From NCBI RefSeq assembly GCF_017874625.1, contig NZ_JAGIKZ010000022.1:1-58372 (forward strand): a DNA stretch of 58,372 nucleotides, read 5' to 3'. Of this stretch, positions 20,329-28,935 are shown in pieces (within the stretch, counting starts at the first letter, position 1; each line of letters opens with the position of its first letter). Source of the stretch: Cytobacillus eiseniae (GTDB taxonomy: Bacteria; Bacillota; Bacilli; Bacillales; Cytobacillaceae). The notes under the pieces are model-generated. The model was given only the letters and a program-made list of their open reading frames with translations, made no database searches and was not told the DNA's origin. Both the position numbers and the translations under genes were made by a program.

Positions 20329-20967
20329 TTATTGACCATTTTTTCGTGTAGGCGTTAATCCTTGAAAAAGCAAATCAGTTTGCAGTTTAATATAATCTTC
20401 GATCGTATAGATTTTTTTTAAAGACCAGCGGCGGAAAGCCCACATTTGCCCTTGGACGAAAATATTATGGGCAATCATTTTCACTTGGTCTTCTGTCAAA
20501 TCAAGTTCCCCGTTTTCGATACACCCATTAATGACCTGTTCAAACATTGCAACCATTTCAATTTCCTTTTTCAATACGTACGGCAATGCATCCTTTGAAA
20601 GGGATTTCACTTCCTGGTACATGACAAGCACTTCATCCTGCATCTCATTGACAACCCGGAAATAATCAGCAATGCCATGCTTCAAGCTTTCAAGTGTGCA
20701 TCTGTTCGTATCGAGTCCCTTTTGCAGGCGTTCACTTACTTGGTCATAGATGCTGTCACAAACAAGGTATAGGACATCTTCCTTTGTCCGGATGTATTCA
20801 TACAATGTTCCAATGCTAAAGCCTGAAGCCTTTGCAATCTCTCTTGTTGTTGTGCGGTGAAATCCTTTTTGAATAAACAGGGTGACCGCCCCTTTGATCA
20901 TCTGATCGCGCCTTTTTTTCACCAGTCGTTCATCTTTAACAGATGCCTGTACTTCACGTTTTTTCAT
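20329..20967 (-). CDS. TetR family regulator (FadR-like)
   Basis: A 212-residue TetR repressor. Residues 20-70 hold the DNA-binding helix-turn-helix (GAVTLFIQKGFHRTTTREIAK, ASGFSIGTLYEYIRTKEDV in pieces). The remaining helical part should bind a ligand, presumably an acyl-CoA, as in the fatty-acid regulator FadR (YsiA) of B. subtilis. It lies within the acyl-CoA gene cluster. A TGAATGA-N4-TCA operator of FadR type occurs in the fadF promoter; this protein or a FadR orthologue encoded elsewhere could bind it. The ribosome binding site is weak. Confidence 0.9.
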   Translation of the reverse strand: MKKREVQASVKDERLVKKRRDQMIKGAVTLFIQKGFHRTTTREIAKASGFSIGTLYEYIRTKEDVLYLVCDSIYDQVSERLQKGLDTNRCTLESLKHGIADYFRVVNEMQDEVLVMYQEVKSLSKDALPYVLKKEIEMVAMFEQVINGCIENGELDLTEDQVKMIAHNIFVQGQMWAFRRWSLKKIYTIEDYIKLQTDLLFQGLTPTRKNGQ

Positions 20968-20994
20968 TGTTCATACCGCCTTCGAAATAGAGAA

Positions 20995-21018
20995 AAGAAA
21001 ATCGGCGGAAATGCCGAC
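20995..21018 (-). terminator. Possible weak terminator between acdA and the TetR gene
   Basis: Short stem TCGGC / GCCGA, loop of six, followed by TTTTC on the minus strand. It may attenuate rather than stop transcription, since the TetR and icmF genes continue in the same direction. Confidence 0.4.
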
Positions 21019-21036
21019 TTCCCTTATTCGGATTCA

Positions 21037-22176
21037 TTATTTTGTCAGCATGCGCGAAATAACAAGACGTTGAATTTCCTGGGTGCCTTCATAAATTTGT
21101 GTAATTTTCGCGTCACGCATATAGCGCTCAACTGGATAATCTTTCGTATACCCATAGCCACCGAAAATTTGAACAGCATCTATCGTTACCTTCATTGCTG
21201 TATCCCCTGCAAGCAGCTTAGACATAGCCGATTCCTTCCCATATGGAAGACCCTCTGATTCTAGCCATGCAGCCTGATAGGTTAGTAGTCTTGAAGCTTC
21301 AATGCTTGTTGCCATATCAGCAAGCTTAAAGCCAATGCCTTGCTGTGCGGCGATTGGTTTGCCGAATTGCACACGCTCTTTCGCGTAATCGATTGACGCA
21401 TCTAATGCCCCTTGTGCAATTCCAACCGCTTGTGCAGCGATCCCGTTGCGGCCGCCATCAAGTGTCATCATCGCAACCTTAAAGCCTTCTCCGACTTCAC
21501 CTAGCACATTTTCAACTGGGACTTTGCAGTTATCAAAAATAATTTCTGTTGTTGGTGATGATCGAATGCCTAGTTTTTTCTCCTTTTTGCCAACAGAGAA
21601 GCCTTCAAAATCAGATTCAATAATAAAGGCTGTCGTCCCTTTATGCTTTGAAGATGGGTCTGTTAATGCAAAAACTACATAAATATCGGCAATTCCGCCA
21701 TTCGTAATGAAAATTTTCGAACCGTTTAATATATAGTGGTCACCCTCAAGGCGAGCAGTTGTTTTCATCCCACCTGCATCAGATCCGCTACCAGGCTCCG
21801 TTAATCCGTATCCACCAATTTTTTCTCCTAAGGCCATCGGCTTTAAGTATTTTTGCTTTTGCTCCTCGCTGCCAAACTTGAAGATTGGCCAGCCTGCAAG
21901 TGAAGTATGGGCAGACAATGTCACACCTGTGGAAGCACATACTCTTGAAAGCTCCTCAACAGCAATGCAGTAGGCTAAATAGTCACTGCCGATGCCGCCG
22001 TACTCTTCAGGCCATGGAATACCCGTTAAGCCAAGCTCCGCCATTTTATTGAAAATTTCACGATCAAAACGTTCTTCCTCATCACGCTCAGCTGCCGTTG
22101 GTGCGACTTCGTTCTTGGCAAAATCACGCACCATTTTTCTAATCATTTCATGCTCTTCGGTTAATTGAAAATTCAT
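21037..22176 (-). CDS. acdA: Acyl-CoA dehydrogenase AcdA
   Basis: A 379-residue flavoprotein that oxidises acyl-CoA to trans-2-enoyl-CoA and passes electrons to ETF. The FAD/substrate motif [23 protein letters not shown], and the catalytic Glu in [11 protein letters not shown] are present. Length is standard. It matches AcdA of B. subtilis, which is also a neighbour of fadF. A second, clearly paralogous dehydrogenase lies upstream, separated by a MITE-like repeat. Confidence 0.95.
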   Translation of the reverse strand: MNFQLTEEHEMIRKMVRDFAKNEVAPTAAERDEEERFDREIFNKMAELGLTGIPWPEEYGGIGSDYLAYCIAVEELSRVCASTGVTLSAHTSLAGWPIFKFGSEEQKQKYLKPMALGEKIGGYGLTEPGSGSDAGGMKTTARLEGDHYILNGSKIFITNGGIADIYVVFALTDPSSKHKGTTAFIIESDFEGFSVGKKEKKLGIRSSPTTEIIFDNCKVPVENVLGEVGEGFKVAMMTLDGGRNGIAAQAVGIAQGALDASIDYAKERVQFGKPIAAQQGIGFKLADMATSIEASRLLTYQAAWLESEGLPYGKESAMSKLLAGDTAMKVTIDAVQIFGGYGYTKDYPVERYMRDAKITQIYEGTQEIQRLVISRMLTK

Positions 22177-22198
22177 TTGTAGTCCCCCTTTTTTATTG

Positions 22199-22507
22199 AT
22201 TAAAGCTGCTTGCGTAAACGTTAAAGTAAATTAACACCAAATTGGTAAAGGTTGATTTCCGCACACGTGTGCTTCCTTTCCGCGGGGTTGGCGCTGAGCC
22301 TCCTCATCGCTTACGCTCTTGCGGGGTCTCACCTGTCCAACGCATCCCGCAGGACTTGAATAGGCTTCTAGAATAAACACCGCACGAAGGAAATGCGACA
22401 GCATTTTCGAGGAGTCTCGCACCTTCCGCTCCAATCAACCAACCTTTTTGGTAAATCATTTTTCTTAATTACAATGACCTTTTAATATCTTTATTAAAGC
22501 TGCTTGC
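22199..22507. mobile_element. MITE-like element, copy 2, flanked by a 15-bp direct repeat
   Basis: A ~290-bp copy of the element seen at 7.6 kb, with the extra internal block AAATGCGACAGCATTT (a palindrome). Terminal repeats are more decayed. ATTAAAGCTGCTTGC occurs at both edges (22199-22213 and 22493-22507); the right one contains the stop codon of the upstream acyl-CoA dehydrogenase. It fills the 317-base space between two operon genes without breaking either. Confidence 0.8.
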
Positions 22508-23624
22508 TAATCACGATTCGCTGAATTTCGCTTGTTCCTTCATAGATCTCAGTAATTTTCGCATCGCGGAAATAGCGTTCAACTGGATAATCCTCTGTGT
22601 AGCCGTAGCCTCCGAATACTTGGATCGCCTCTGTTGTGACATCTACAGCGGTTCTTGAGGCAAATAGCTTGGCCATGGATGCTTCCTTCCCGCATTTTAT
22701 TCCTCTTTGGCGGAGGTCTGCCGCACGATAGATTAATAGTTTTGACGCCTCAATGGCTGTTCCCATATCAGCTAGTTTAAATCCGATCCCCTGCTGGGCT
22801 GCAATCGGTTTGCCGAATTGAATGCGCTCCTTTGCATATTCTGTTGACGCCTCCAGTGCGGCCTCTGCAATACCTAGTGCTTGGGCTGCAATGCCAATGC
22901 GGCCAACATCAAGGTTAGCCATAGCAATTTTGAAGCCTTGCCCCTCTTCCCCAAGCAGGTTTTCAGACGGAACACGCATATCTTCAAAGCTTAATTGGAC
23001 TGTTCTTGATCCGTGCAGCCCCATTTTATGCTCATCTTTCCCGATAACAAGGCCAGGCGTATCCTTCTCAACGATAAAGGCAGAGATCCCTTTGCTGCCA
23101 AGTTCCGGATTTGTTGAAGCAAAAACAATGTAGACATCTGCCTCTCCGCCATTTGTAATAAATACTTTTGAGCCATTGATAATATAGTGGTCGCCTTCTT
23201 TACGCGCTTTCGATTTTAGGCTCCCTGCATCAGACCCTGCACTCGGTTCAGTTAAGCAGAACGCACCGAGGTATTCACCTGCTGCAAGCTTAGGTACGTA
23301 TTTTTGCTTCTGTTCTTCTGTTCCAAAATATAAAATTGGATTGGTTCCAACCGACGTATGAACAGACAGGATTACACCGATGGTTGCACTCACCTTTGAT
23401 AATTCATTAATTGCAATGATGTAAGAGGTAAAGTCCATTTCTGACCCGCCATATTGCTCTGGAACTGGGATTCCCATTAAACCAAGTTCACCCATTTTCC
23501 GTAAAACTTCCCGCGGAAACTCCCCCTGCTCCATTTGTTCAACGAATGGTGCAATTTCGGTTTGGGCAAAATCACGCACCATTTTTCTCATCATCTCTTG
23601 TTCTTCTGTAAATCGTAAGTTCAT
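22494..23624 (-). CDS. Acyl-CoA dehydrogenase, short-chain (butyryl/MmgC type)
   Basis: A 376-residue acyl-CoA dehydrogenase. The core motifs are [45 protein letters not shown] in pieces, and the catalytic Glu in [14 protein letters not shown]. It is a paralogue of the acdA product and resembles butyryl-CoA dehydrogenases and MmgC. With the adjacent hydroxybutyryl-CoA dehydrogenase and thiolase it provides most of a butyryl-CoA oxidation route. Exact chain-length preference cannot be told from sequence. Confidence 0.94.
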   Translation of the reverse strand: MNLRFTEEQEMMRKMVRDFAQTEIAPFVEQMEQGEFPREVLRKMGELGLMGIPVPEQYGGSEMDFTSYIIAINELSKVSATIGVILSVHTSVGTNPILYFGTEEQKQKYVPKLAAGEYLGAFCLTEPSAGSDAGSLKSKARKEGDHYIINGSKVFITNGGEADVYIVFASTNPELGSKGISAFIVEKDTPGLVIGKDEHKMGLHGSRTVQLSFEDMRVPSENLLGEEGQGFKIAMANLDVGRIGIAAQALGIAEAALEASTEYAKERIQFGKPIAAQQGIGFKLADMGTAIEASKLLIYRAADLRQRGIKCGKEASMAKLFASRTAVDVTTEAIQVFGGYGYTEDYPVERYFRDAKITEIYEGTSEIQRIVISKQL

Positions 23625-23747
23625 CTGTTTCCCCTCCAGATCGATTCTTTGGTGTTTTTAAGAAAAGCTGTTTTCGTATGATTAAGATAAGCTTGAATTC
23701 CGCTTGATGGGCGATGGAGATCGATCCTTCTCTAACTCACCCAAATG

Positions 23748-23958
23748 TTGATTTTTACTCTGTTTGAAAAATAAGCGGAGAAATTCCGGTTAAATTGGGA
23801 AATACCACTATTTCCTTAAAAATAAGGGGAGTTTTTCCGCCTATTTGATCAAAATCGATGAATTTTGTCTAATTTAGAGCAGATAAGCGGAGTTTCTCCG
23901 CTTATTTCTGCTTTTTCAGGATCATTTTATGTAATAAGCGGAGAAATTCCGCTTATTA
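23748..23958. repeat. GCGGA-palindrome element, copy c
   Basis: Same orientation and backbone as the copy at 9450-9665 (TTGATTTTTACTCTGTTTG start, palindromes AAGCGGAGAAATTCCGG, AAGCGGAGTTTCTCCGCTTA, AAGCGGAGAAATTCCGCTTA). It lies between hbd and the downstream acyl-CoA dehydrogenase gene (gap 23625-24007), so it is probably transcribed inside the operon. Confidence 0.85.
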
Positions 23959-24007
23959 CTCCACATACATGAAAATCAACAGTTAACAAACCATTCTTCA
24001 ACTGCCT

Positions 24008-24859
24008 TTATTCGTATACGTAAAAGCCTCTGCCCGTTTTCTTTCCTAACCAGCCTGCTTTTACATATTTTCTTAGAAGCGGACATGGGCGATATTTATC
24101 ATCGCCAAATCCTTCATGGAGTGTTTCCATAATGTATAAGCAAGTATCAAGGCCGATGAAATCAGCGAGTGTTAATGGCCCCATTGGATGATTCATCCCG
24201 AGCTTCATCACTTCATCAATCGCTTCTTTCGTTGCCACGCCTTCATACAAAGTGAAGATGGCCTCATTGATCATTGGCATAAGAATTCTGTTCGAAACAA
24301 ATCCAGGGAAGTCATTCACTTCAACTGGAATCTTATTTAATGTTTTCGTAATATCCTCAATCGTTTGATACACTTCATCAGCTGTTGCGAGTCCACGGAT
24401 AATTTCAACAAGCTTCATAACAGGTACCGGATTCATGAAATGCATTCCGATCACTTTCTCCGGACGATTTGTTGCTGCTGCAATTTCAGTAATCGGCAAA
24501 GAAGATGTATTACTTGCAAGAATGACATGATCTGGCACGATTTCATCTAACTGTTTGAAAATCTTCGTTTTGATTTCCATGTTTTCAACAGCTGCCTCGA
24601 TCACTAAATCTACCTCCGTCGCATCTGTTATATTCGTAGAAGGGATAAGATTATTTATGAATTCATCCATTTGTTGCTGTGTGAGTCTTGCTTTTTCTAC
24701 TTGACGACTAAGGTTTTTATTAATTACTGCAAGTCCGCGATCGACGAACTCTTGCTTAAGATCATTTAATACGACACTGTATCCTGCTTGTGCACATACT
24801 TGAGCAATACCAGCGCCCATTTGCCCTGCACCGATCACCATTATTTTTTTTACATTCAT
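24008..24859 (-). CDS. hbd: 3-hydroxybutyryl-CoA dehydrogenase
   Basis: A 283-residue NAD(P)-dependent dehydrogenase (MmgB/Hbd family) converting 3-hydroxybutyryl-CoA to acetoacetyl-CoA. The dinucleotide-binding motif GAGQMGAGIAQVCA is near residue 10. The catalytic His-Glu region is GMHFMNPVPVMKLVEIIRG in pieces, with NDFPGFVSNRIL and NHPMGPLTLADFIGLD after it. It starts 26 bases after the thiolase stop. No enoyl-CoA hydratase gene is present in the window to supply its substrate. Confidence 0.95.
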   Translation of the reverse strand: MNVKKIMVIGAGQMGAGIAQVCAQAGYSVVLNDLKQEFVDRGLAVINKNLSRQVEKARLTQQQMDEFINNLIPSTNITDATEVDLVIEAAVENMEIKTKIFKQLDEIVPDHVILASNTSSLPITEIAAATNRPEKVIGMHFMNPVPVMKLVEIIRGLATADEVYQTIEDITKTLNKIPVEVNDFPGFVSNRILMPMINEAIFTLYEGVATKEAIDEVMKLGMNHPMGPLTLADFIGLDTCLYIMETLHEGFGDDKYRPCPLLRKYVKAGWLGKKTGRGFYVYE

Positions 24860-24885
24860 TGTTCTTCCCCCAATTTAAAGCTTTT

Positions 24886-26073
24886 TTATTTTGGTACTTC
24901 AATCATAATCGCATCGCCTTGACCGCCACCGCTGCAGATAGCCGCAATGCCGACCCCACCACCTAGACGCTTTAATTCATGCATTAATGTCAAAATAATC
25001 CGTGCCCCACTTGCACCGATTGGATGGCCAAGCGCAACCGCTCCGCCATTCACATTTACTTTCTCTTCATCTAAGTGAGCAATCTTGCCGCTTGTTAGAG
25101 CCACAGCGGCGAAGGCTTCATTAATTTCGAATAAGTCAATCTCATCAACTGACTTCCCTGTCTTTTTAAGGAGCTCATTAATAACAAGCCCTGGTGTTTT
25201 TGGGAAATCCTTTGCTTCCACACCAATCGCTGCATGACCTAAAATGTAGGCTTGCGGCTCTCTGCCTTCACGGGCTGCCCGCTCCTCACTCATTAGTACA
25301 AGTGCCGCTGCCCCATCATTGACGCCTGGTGCATTCCCTGCAGTAATCGTCCCGCCTTGACCGAAAGCTGATCCAAGCTTCGCTAATTTTTCAATAGATG
25401 TATCCTTTCTTGGAGACTCATCCTCAGAAACAATGATCGGCTCGCCTTTTCTTTGTGGTACCGCAACAGGGATAATTTCCTCTGCAAATTTCCCTAATTC
25501 CATTGCTGCAATGGACCGCTCATGGCTCCTAAGTGCCCAGCGATCTTGTTCCTCACGGCTAATTGCTAGCTCTTCAGCTGCTTCATTTCCATAAGTCCCC
25601 ATGTGAACACCTGTAAAGCTGCAGCTCAGCCCGTCATGTGTCATCATGTCTTTAACCGCTGCATCTCCCATTCGTAATCCCCAGCGTGCCTTCGGTAAAA
25701 AATACGGGGCATTGCTCATTGATTCCATTCCGCCAGCGACAATGACCTCTTCATCGCCTAAACGAATAATCTGATCACCAAGCGTGACACTGCGCATGCC
25801 AGAAGCACATACTTTGTTCACGGTTTCCGTCTTTACTTCCCACGGCAATCCAGCCTTTCTTGCTGCCTGACGCGATGGAAGCTGCCCTTGTCCTCCTTGG
25901 AGTACTGTACCTAAAATGACTTCTCCTACCTCTTCAGGCTTCACTCCTGCACGGTTTAGTGCTTCCTTCACCGCAAAGCCGCCAAGATCTGATGCCGAAA
26001 AGCTACTTAAGCCACCTGCAAATTTACCAAACGGTGTTCGTGCACCAGCTAGAATAACGGTTTTCCCCATCAT
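24886..26073 (-). CDS. Acetyl-CoA C-acetyltransferase (thiolase)
   Basis: A 395-residue thiolase. The acyl-accepting Cys lies in [10 protein letters not shown], the His in [10 protein letters not shown] and the second Cys in [12 protein letters not shown]. Family size is about 390-395 residues. Co-location with hbd and short-chain dehydrogenases suggests acetoacetyl-CoA cleavage (MmgA/ThlA role). GGAG lies six bases before the first of two adjacent ATGs. It is separated from fadF by a 543-base gap that contains a repeat and a large palindrome. Confidence 0.94.
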   Translation of the reverse strand: MMGKTVILAGARTPFGKFAGGLSSFSASDLGGFAVKEALNRAGVKPEEVGEVILGTVLQGGQGQLPSRQAARKAGLPWEVKTETVNKVCASGMRSVTLGDQIIRLGDEEVIVAGGMESMSNAPYFLPKARWGLRMGDAAVKDMMTHDGLSCSFTGVHMGTYGNEAAEELAISREEQDRWALRSHERSIAAMELGKFAEEIIPVAVPQRKGEPIIVSEDESPRKDTSIEKLAKLGSAFGQGGTITAGNAPGVNDGAAALVLMSEERAAREGREPQAYILGHAAIGVEAKDFPKTPGLVINELLKKTGKSVDEIDLFEINEAFAAVALTSGKIAHLDEEKVNVNGGAVALGHPIGASGARIILTLMHELKRLGGGVGIAAICSGGGQGDAIMIEVPK

Positions 26074-26132
26074 AAATCGCTCCTTACATCTATTTGTTTG
26101 TATTTAAAAATAAAGCTCTGTTATAACTAAAT

Positions 26133-26344
26133 ATTGATTTTTACTCTGTTTGAAAAATAAACGGTGAAATTCCGACTAAATTGAAAAATACCCATTTTTT
26201 CTTACTAATAAGGGGAGTTTTTCCGCTTATATGATTCAAATCTTTGAGTCTTTTCAAATTTAGAGCAGTGAACCGGAATATCTTCGCTTATTTCTGCTTC
26301 ATCAGCATTCTCTTTATCTATTAGGAGGAAATTCTCCGCCTATA
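26133..26344. repeat. GCGGA-palindrome element, copy d
   Basis: Same orientation as copies a and c, with more mutations in the palindromes (ACGGTGAAATTCCG, CCGGAATATCTTCG). It occupies the thiolase-proximal half of the fadF-thiolase gap. Confidence 0.8.
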
Positions 26345-26492
26345 AATGCTTATACACATATGAAAAAAAGCAACAGTGAATAATAACAGAGTCAAAATTA
26401 ATGGTATTCATGTTCTTGTAGTTGTTCGTAGGTGATTGTTTACTAGTGGATTTGTTGACTGAACGCTCGCTCGAAGAAGATTTAAAAAAAAT

Positions 26493-26506
26493 TGAAAGCG
26501 CTTTAT
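26493..26506. promoter_or_regulatory. Possible CcpA (cre-like) site
   Basis: TGAAAGCGCTTTAT matches the cre pattern TGWNANCGNTNWCA except for the last two bases. It is in the leader region of the thiolase gene. Carbon catabolite control of acyl-CoA oxidation would make sense, but the match is imperfect. Confidence 0.3.
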
Positions 26507-26526
26507 TCTATATTACTTTAAAAATA

Positions 26527-26599
26527 GTAGAAATTGAAACATTTTATACAAAATTCATAAAATTGTTTATTATGAATTTCATTATGCTTCAATTTCTAC
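26527..26599. repeat. 73-bp imperfect palindrome behind fadF
   Basis: GTAGAAATTGAA pairs with TTCAATTTCTAC at the outside, and AAATTCATAA with TTATGAATTT nearer the centre. It lies 17 bases after the fadF stop. There is no T-run after the hairpin on the minus strand, so it is not a standard terminator. It could be a processing or mRNA-stability structure. Confidence 0.6.
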
Positions 26600-26616
26600 T
26601 CATTGATTTTTCCTTA

Positions 26617-28728
26617 TTAGGAAGCTAATGTTTCCTTCTCACCGATTACTGACTTTTCAAGGATTTCAGCTACATCGTATGTGCCAACCTTTTCTTCTAC
26701 TTCCTTCGCTTTTGTTCCGTCCGAAAGCATCGTTAAGCAATATGGACAGCCAGAACTAATAATCCCCGGATTCACAGCCAATGCTTGTTCTGTACGAGAG
26801 ACATTAATTCGGTGGCCTGTTTCTTCCTCCATCCACATTAATCCTCCACCTGCTCCACAGCACATCGCCTTTTCATGGCTTCGTTCCATTTCCACAAGCT
26901 TCACACCAGGAATGGCTTTCAGAATTTCTCGTGGCGGATCATACACGTCATTGTAACGTCCTAAGTAACAGGAATCATGGAAGGTGATTGTTTCATTCAC
27001 TGCATACAGCGGCTTCAATCTTCCTTCATTTACAAGGTCATATAGAATTTCGGTATGGTGGTAAACCTCTACATCTAATCCGAAATCAGGGTATTCATTT
27101 TTGAAAATATTGTAGGCGTGCGGATCGATTGTCACGATCTTCTTCACTTCATTTTTCTCGAATTCTTCAATATTTTTCGTTGCAAGCTCCTGGAATAAGA
27201 ATTCATTTCCAAGACGTCTTGGCGTATCTCCAGAGTTCTTTTCTTTATTTCCTAAAATAGCGAACTTCACGCCAGCTTCATTCATTAATTTTGCGAAGGA
27301 TAGCGCAATCTTTTGGCTGCGGTTATCAAACGATCCCATCGCACCAACCCAGAAAAGATATTCAAATTCTTCGCCAGATTTTTTCAATTCCTTCACTGTC
27401 GGGATATAAACATCCTCACGCGCTTCTCTCCAGTTTTCCTTTTCCTTCCGGTTCAGTCCCCATGGATTGCCTTGACGTTCGATATTTGTCATCGCACGTT
27501 GTGCATCAGCATCCAATTTCCCTTCTGTTAGGACAAGATAACGGCGGAGGTCAATTATTTTATCGACATGCTCATTCATAACCGGACATTGATCTTCACA
27601 GTTTCGGCAAGTTGTACATGCCCAGATTTCTTCTTCCGTAATTACATCACCGATTAGGCTTGGGCTGTAAGCTAGCCCTGCAGCTGCTTCTTGAGCTCCT
27701 TTGCCTGATGCAGCTAAAGCAAGCTGGTTCCCTTGTGTATTTGCGAAGGCAAACGTCGGCACCCAAGGTTTTTTAGACGTAACAGCCGCCCCGTGGTTTG
27801 TTAAATGATCACGCAGCTTTAAGATTAAGTCCATTGGCGAGAGCATTTTGCCTGTGCCTGTTGCTGGGCACATATTTGTACAGCGTCCACACTCTACACA
27901 TGCATATAGATCAACCATTTGGAGCTGTGTGAAATCTTCAATTTTCCCTACACCAAATGATTCCTGTGATTCATCTTCAAAGTCAATTTTCGTTAATTTC
28001 CCTGGGTTCTCCAGTCGATTTAAATACACATTAGCAGGTCCTGCAATTAAATGTGCATGCTTGCCCTGTGGAATGTATACAAGGAATGCGAGCAGGAATA
28101 GCAAATGAATCCACCAAGAAATGTAGAATACAACGACAGAAGCTGTCACATTCATCCAAGAGAAGGCTCCTGCAATTAAGGAGGCTACAGGCTCTGTCCA
28201 AACTCCTTCATGTCCATGCCAGATCATGCTCATTCCATTTCCTACAAGAACTGATACCATTAATCCACCGATAAAAATAAGAACAAGCCCTGACTTAAAC
28301 CCTCTTTTTAGTCGGACAAGCTTTTCAATATAACGACGATAAAACGCCCAAATAACGGCTACTAATATCGTTAAAGTAACGATCTCCTGGAAAAATGTAA
28401 AGGCAGGATACAATGGCCCTAGCGGCAAATGAGCACCTGGCTTAATTCCTTTTATAATAAAGTCAATGGCCCCAAACTGAACGAGAATAAAGCCATAGAA
28501 GAACATCACGTGGATGGCCCCGCTTTTCTTATCCTTCATTAGTTTTTTCTGTCCAAATACATTGACCCAAATTTTGTTCAAACGTTCCTTTACGTTATTA
28601 TCGAACTCAACCTTTTTCCCGAGCTTCATATACTCTATTCGTGTCTTTACCACATATACGAATAAACTAATAGCGTAAGCGGTTACAAGGAGAAATGCGA
28701 TTAAATTAATCCACAATAAACCATTCAT
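26617..28728 (-). CDS. fadF: Fe-S oxidoreductase FadF (membrane ETF:quinone-type)
   Basis: A 703-residue membrane protein. The first ~230 residues contain several transmembrane helices like the heme b subunit of nitrate reductase (NarI). Then come two 4Fe-4S motifs (CVECGRCTNMCP and CTTCRNCEDQCP), and two cysteine-rich CCG domains as in heterodisulfide reductase HdrB (HDSCYLGRYN, MCCGAGGG, SSGCPYC). In bacilli this protein is regarded as the route for electrons from acyl-CoA dehydrogenases/ETF to the quinone pool. The start at 28728 is preferred, ten bases after AAAGGAG; the earlier ATG touches that site. It is the first gene of the cluster, with a FadR-type operator in its promoter. Confidence 0.93.
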   Translation of the reverse strand: MNGLLWINLIAFLLVTAYAISLFVYVVKTRIEYMKLGKKVEFDNNVKERLNKIWVNVFGQKKLMKDKKSGAIHVMFFYGFILVQFGAIDFIIKGIKPGAHLPLGPLYPAFTFFQEIVTLTILVAVIWAFYRRYIEKLVRLKRGFKSGLVLIFIGGLMVSVLVGNGMSMIWHGHEGVWTEPVASLIAGAFSWMNVTASVVVFYISWWIHLLFLLAFLVYIPQGKHAHLIAGPANVYLNRLENPGKLTKIDFEDESQESFGVGKIEDFTQLQMVDLYACVECGRCTNMCPATGTGKMLSPMDLILKLRDHLTNHGAAVTSKKPWVPTFAFANTQGNQLALAASGKGAQEAAAGLAYSPSLIGDVITEEEIWACTTCRNCEDQCPVMNEHVDKIIDLRRYLVLTEGKLDADAQRAMTNIERQGNPWGLNRKEKENWREAREDVYIPTVKELKKSGEEFEYLFWVGAMGSFDNRSQKIALSFAKLMNEAGVKFAILGNKEKNSGDTPRRLGNEFLFQELATKNIEEFEKNEVKKIVTIDPHAYNIFKNEYPDFGLDVEVYHHTEILYDLVNEGRLKPLYAVNETITFHDSCYLGRYNDVYDPPREILKAIPGVKLVEMERSHEKAMCCGAGGGLMWMEEETGHRINVSRTEQALAVNPGIISSGCPYCLTMLSDGTKAKEVEEKVGTYDVAEILEKSVIGEKETLAS

Positions 28729-28820
28729 ATTGTTCATGCTCCTTTCACTGTATTGCTAAAATATCTACTAGTCGAAAATTTTTAACAGAAACAAATTTTC
28801 AGATATTATCACTTGTTTCT

Positions 28821-28848
28821 ATTATATAATGAATGAGCATTCAGTCAA
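28821..28848 (-). promoter_or_regulatory. fadF: fadF promoter
   Basis: TTGACT (28843-28848), 16 bases, TATAAT (28821-28826) on the minus strand. The spacer is occupied by a FadR-type operator, so a bound repressor would block RNA polymerase. The leader is about 85 nt. Confidence 0.8.
28830..28847. promoter_or_regulatory. FadR-type operator
   Basis: TGAATGAGCATTCAGTCA fits the B. subtilis FadR (YsiA) pattern TGAATGA-N4-TCATTCA with one mismatch in the arms. It lies between the -35 and -10 boxes of the fadF promoter. In B. subtilis long-chain acyl-CoA relieves FadR repression of beta-oxidation genes; the same logic is inferred here. Confidence 0.75.
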
Positions 28849-28935
28849 CCTGTTTTTTATTTTTCTTCTGAAATTATTATAGAATGCCGCTTAAAGGAGA
28901 TAATAATCGGAAACCACTTTGGGGAGAAGATAGCA

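Noticed and set aside
26422..26628. 68-codon plus-strand reading frame between thiolase and fadF
   Set aside because: It overlaps the large palindrome and the end of fadF, has no Shine-Dalgarno, and is AT-biased with no recognisable domain.
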